Source of the DNA: CAYONM01 sp964405325
GTDB taxonomy: Bacteria > Planctomycetota > UBA11346
Direction of reading: 5' to 3'
DNA: 13,674 bases
Assembly: GCA_964405325.1 (NCBI GenBank)
Contig: CAYONM010000090.1
Coordinates: forward strand, 1-13,674
Shown: piece after piece, positions 12,857 through 13,674 of the stretch
How positions within the stretch are numbered: position 1 is the stretch's first letter
Layout of the letters: each line of letters starts with the position of its first letter
Translations under genes and position numbers: made by a program
Notes under the pieces: generated by a model
Seen by the model: the letters and a program-made list of their open reading frames with translations, nothing else
What the model was told of the DNA's origin: nothing
Databases searched by the model: none

Positions 12857-13674
12857 ATGATCATTTTTCGAATTTTGTCGATTTTGGGTCTCAGTGTCAT
12901 GATGGCAATCTGGGCAGCCGATTCATCAGGTAGCTGCGAAAATCAAGATCCGCCACCAGAAGACGATTCGGATTGTGAAGAAGAGCCAGATCACCCTTCA
13001 TGCGATCCGTGCAAGGCGGCGGATCCGCCACCTGAATGTGGTTGCGACTGCAATGAATCGCAATCTTGTAGTCAATCGACCATAGATAATTTACGCCTGG
13101 AGTTCATGCATAGTGCCTGGGATTATCGTTTGCCGGTACATCAGGGACAAGAGGGCACTTGTACATCTTGTGGTGGAAGTCGTGCCTTTAATGCGGATTC
13201 TGTACTGTCCGATGTCTATCACGGCGCCCTGGAAGTTGAGCGTATTTTGAGGCCCAGACAGGAATGGCACTTTCCCTGCACGTTTGGCCGCGGTTGTTTC
13301 GCGCCGTGGGATTTGAGCCTTCGTGTTTTTGCGACTGATTACATCAAAAATGACGAGACCGCAGGTGGAGATGGGCATTGGCCCATGATCATTCTCTTTG
13401 ATCCACGAGTAAATGGAAACCATATGCGGTTCTTCTGGGAACCATTTGGTCGGAACAGTACGAGAAGTGAGATTGAAGATCCAGGCCTACCGCTTTGGGT
13501 TCTCCAGCAAGACACGACGGTCCAGAAAAATGGTGAAACCCGCAGTGTTGCAGGCCTTCAGGTCCATGAAGCAGACACCTTGTATGATTTCGGTGAGTTT
13601 CGCACTGATTCAGGTCCTTATGCCAGTGCGACTGCCAGGTTGAAGACAGAGGATGGTGGTTATCTACGAGATGA
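12857..13674 (+). CDS. Cys-rich exported protein, 5' part only (possible RHS-type protein)
   Basis: The frame is open for 272 codons from the ATG at 12857 to the window edge, with GGGGGA eight bases upstream of the start. It begins with a signal peptide (MIIFRILSILG, a hydrophobic run, AIWAADS). A low-complexity acidic and Pro-rich stretch with eight Cys follows (27-71: PPPEDDSDCEEE, CDPCK, ECGCDCNES). Four more Cys come later (TCTSCGG at 101-107; C141 and C147 in FPCTFGRGC). The following FGRGCFAPWDLSLRVF and FFWEPFGRN parts, and the loose beta-rich layout, are reminiscent of the lead-in of RHS/YD-repeat proteins. No YD repeats are visible in the window, so this is a guess. Third positions are more A/T-rich than in the housekeeping genes, suggesting accessory origin. 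Confidence 0.7.
   Translation, partial: MIIFRILSILGLSVMMAIWAADSSGSCENQDPPPEDDSDCEEEPDHPSCDPCKAADPPPECGCDCNESQSCSQSTIDNLRLEFMHSAWDYRLPVHQGQEGTCTSCGGSRAFNADSVLSDVYHGALEVERILRPRQEWHFPCTFGRGCFAPWDLSLRVFATDYIKNDETAGGDGHWPMIILFDPRVNGNHMRFFWEPFGRNSTRSEIEDPGLPLWVLQQDTTVQKNGETRSVAGLQVHEADTLYDFGEFRTDSGPYASATARLKTEDGGYLRD

Overview
The window looks like a chromosomal segment of a GC-rich bacterium, most likely a member of the Planctomycetota or a relative. The grounds are moderate: a transmembrane Ser/Thr kinase fused to a cyclase-like domain, a second Ser/Thr kinase at the left edge, an ECF sigma factor with no adjacent anti-sigma gene, a type-2 PyrF, a planctomycete-like omega subunit, and an Ig-like/Cys-rich secreted gene pair at the right edge. 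The lineage is an inference from family resemblance.

Left part (1-3783): the start of a Ser/Thr kinase gene (minus), a complete tRNA-Leu(CAG) with its terminator, a tandem array of about 200-bp structured repeats (533-1389), and a 797-aa kinase-sensor-pseudocyclase gene (minus) ending just beside the array.

Middle (3926-6650): two nearly identical 156-bp elements in inverted orientation enclose a small exported-protein gene and the 3' remnant of a Gfo/Idh/MocA-type oxidoreductase. Then come rplM and rpoZ (both minus). rpsI, the usual partner of rplM, is missing from its expected place, and one 156-bp element sits there instead. Between rpoZ and the divergent ilvE lie a reversed copy of the 200-bp repeat and an 81-bp imperfect inverted repeat. 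A 15-bp motif occurs once upstream of each of the two genes, at nearly the same distance from the start.

Housekeeping block (6649-11251): ilvE and truB overlap by one base; truB converges on pyrF with a 17-bp overlap. An ECF sigma gene diverges from pyrF. Another repeat array starts exactly at its stop codon, followed by an RlmK-like rRNA methyltransferase.

Right part (11252-13674): a less GC-rich accessory region with a truncated reading frame, two further MITE-like elements with different terminal repeats, and two closely spaced genes for exported proteins. The first has an Ig-like domain; the second is Cys-rich, runs off the edge, and may be the start of an RHS-type protein.

The main feature of the window is its density of small non-coding mobile elements. 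Four families or more are present, with target duplications readable in the sequence, and they sit on or next to gene ends. No CRISPR array, integrase or transposase gene was seen.
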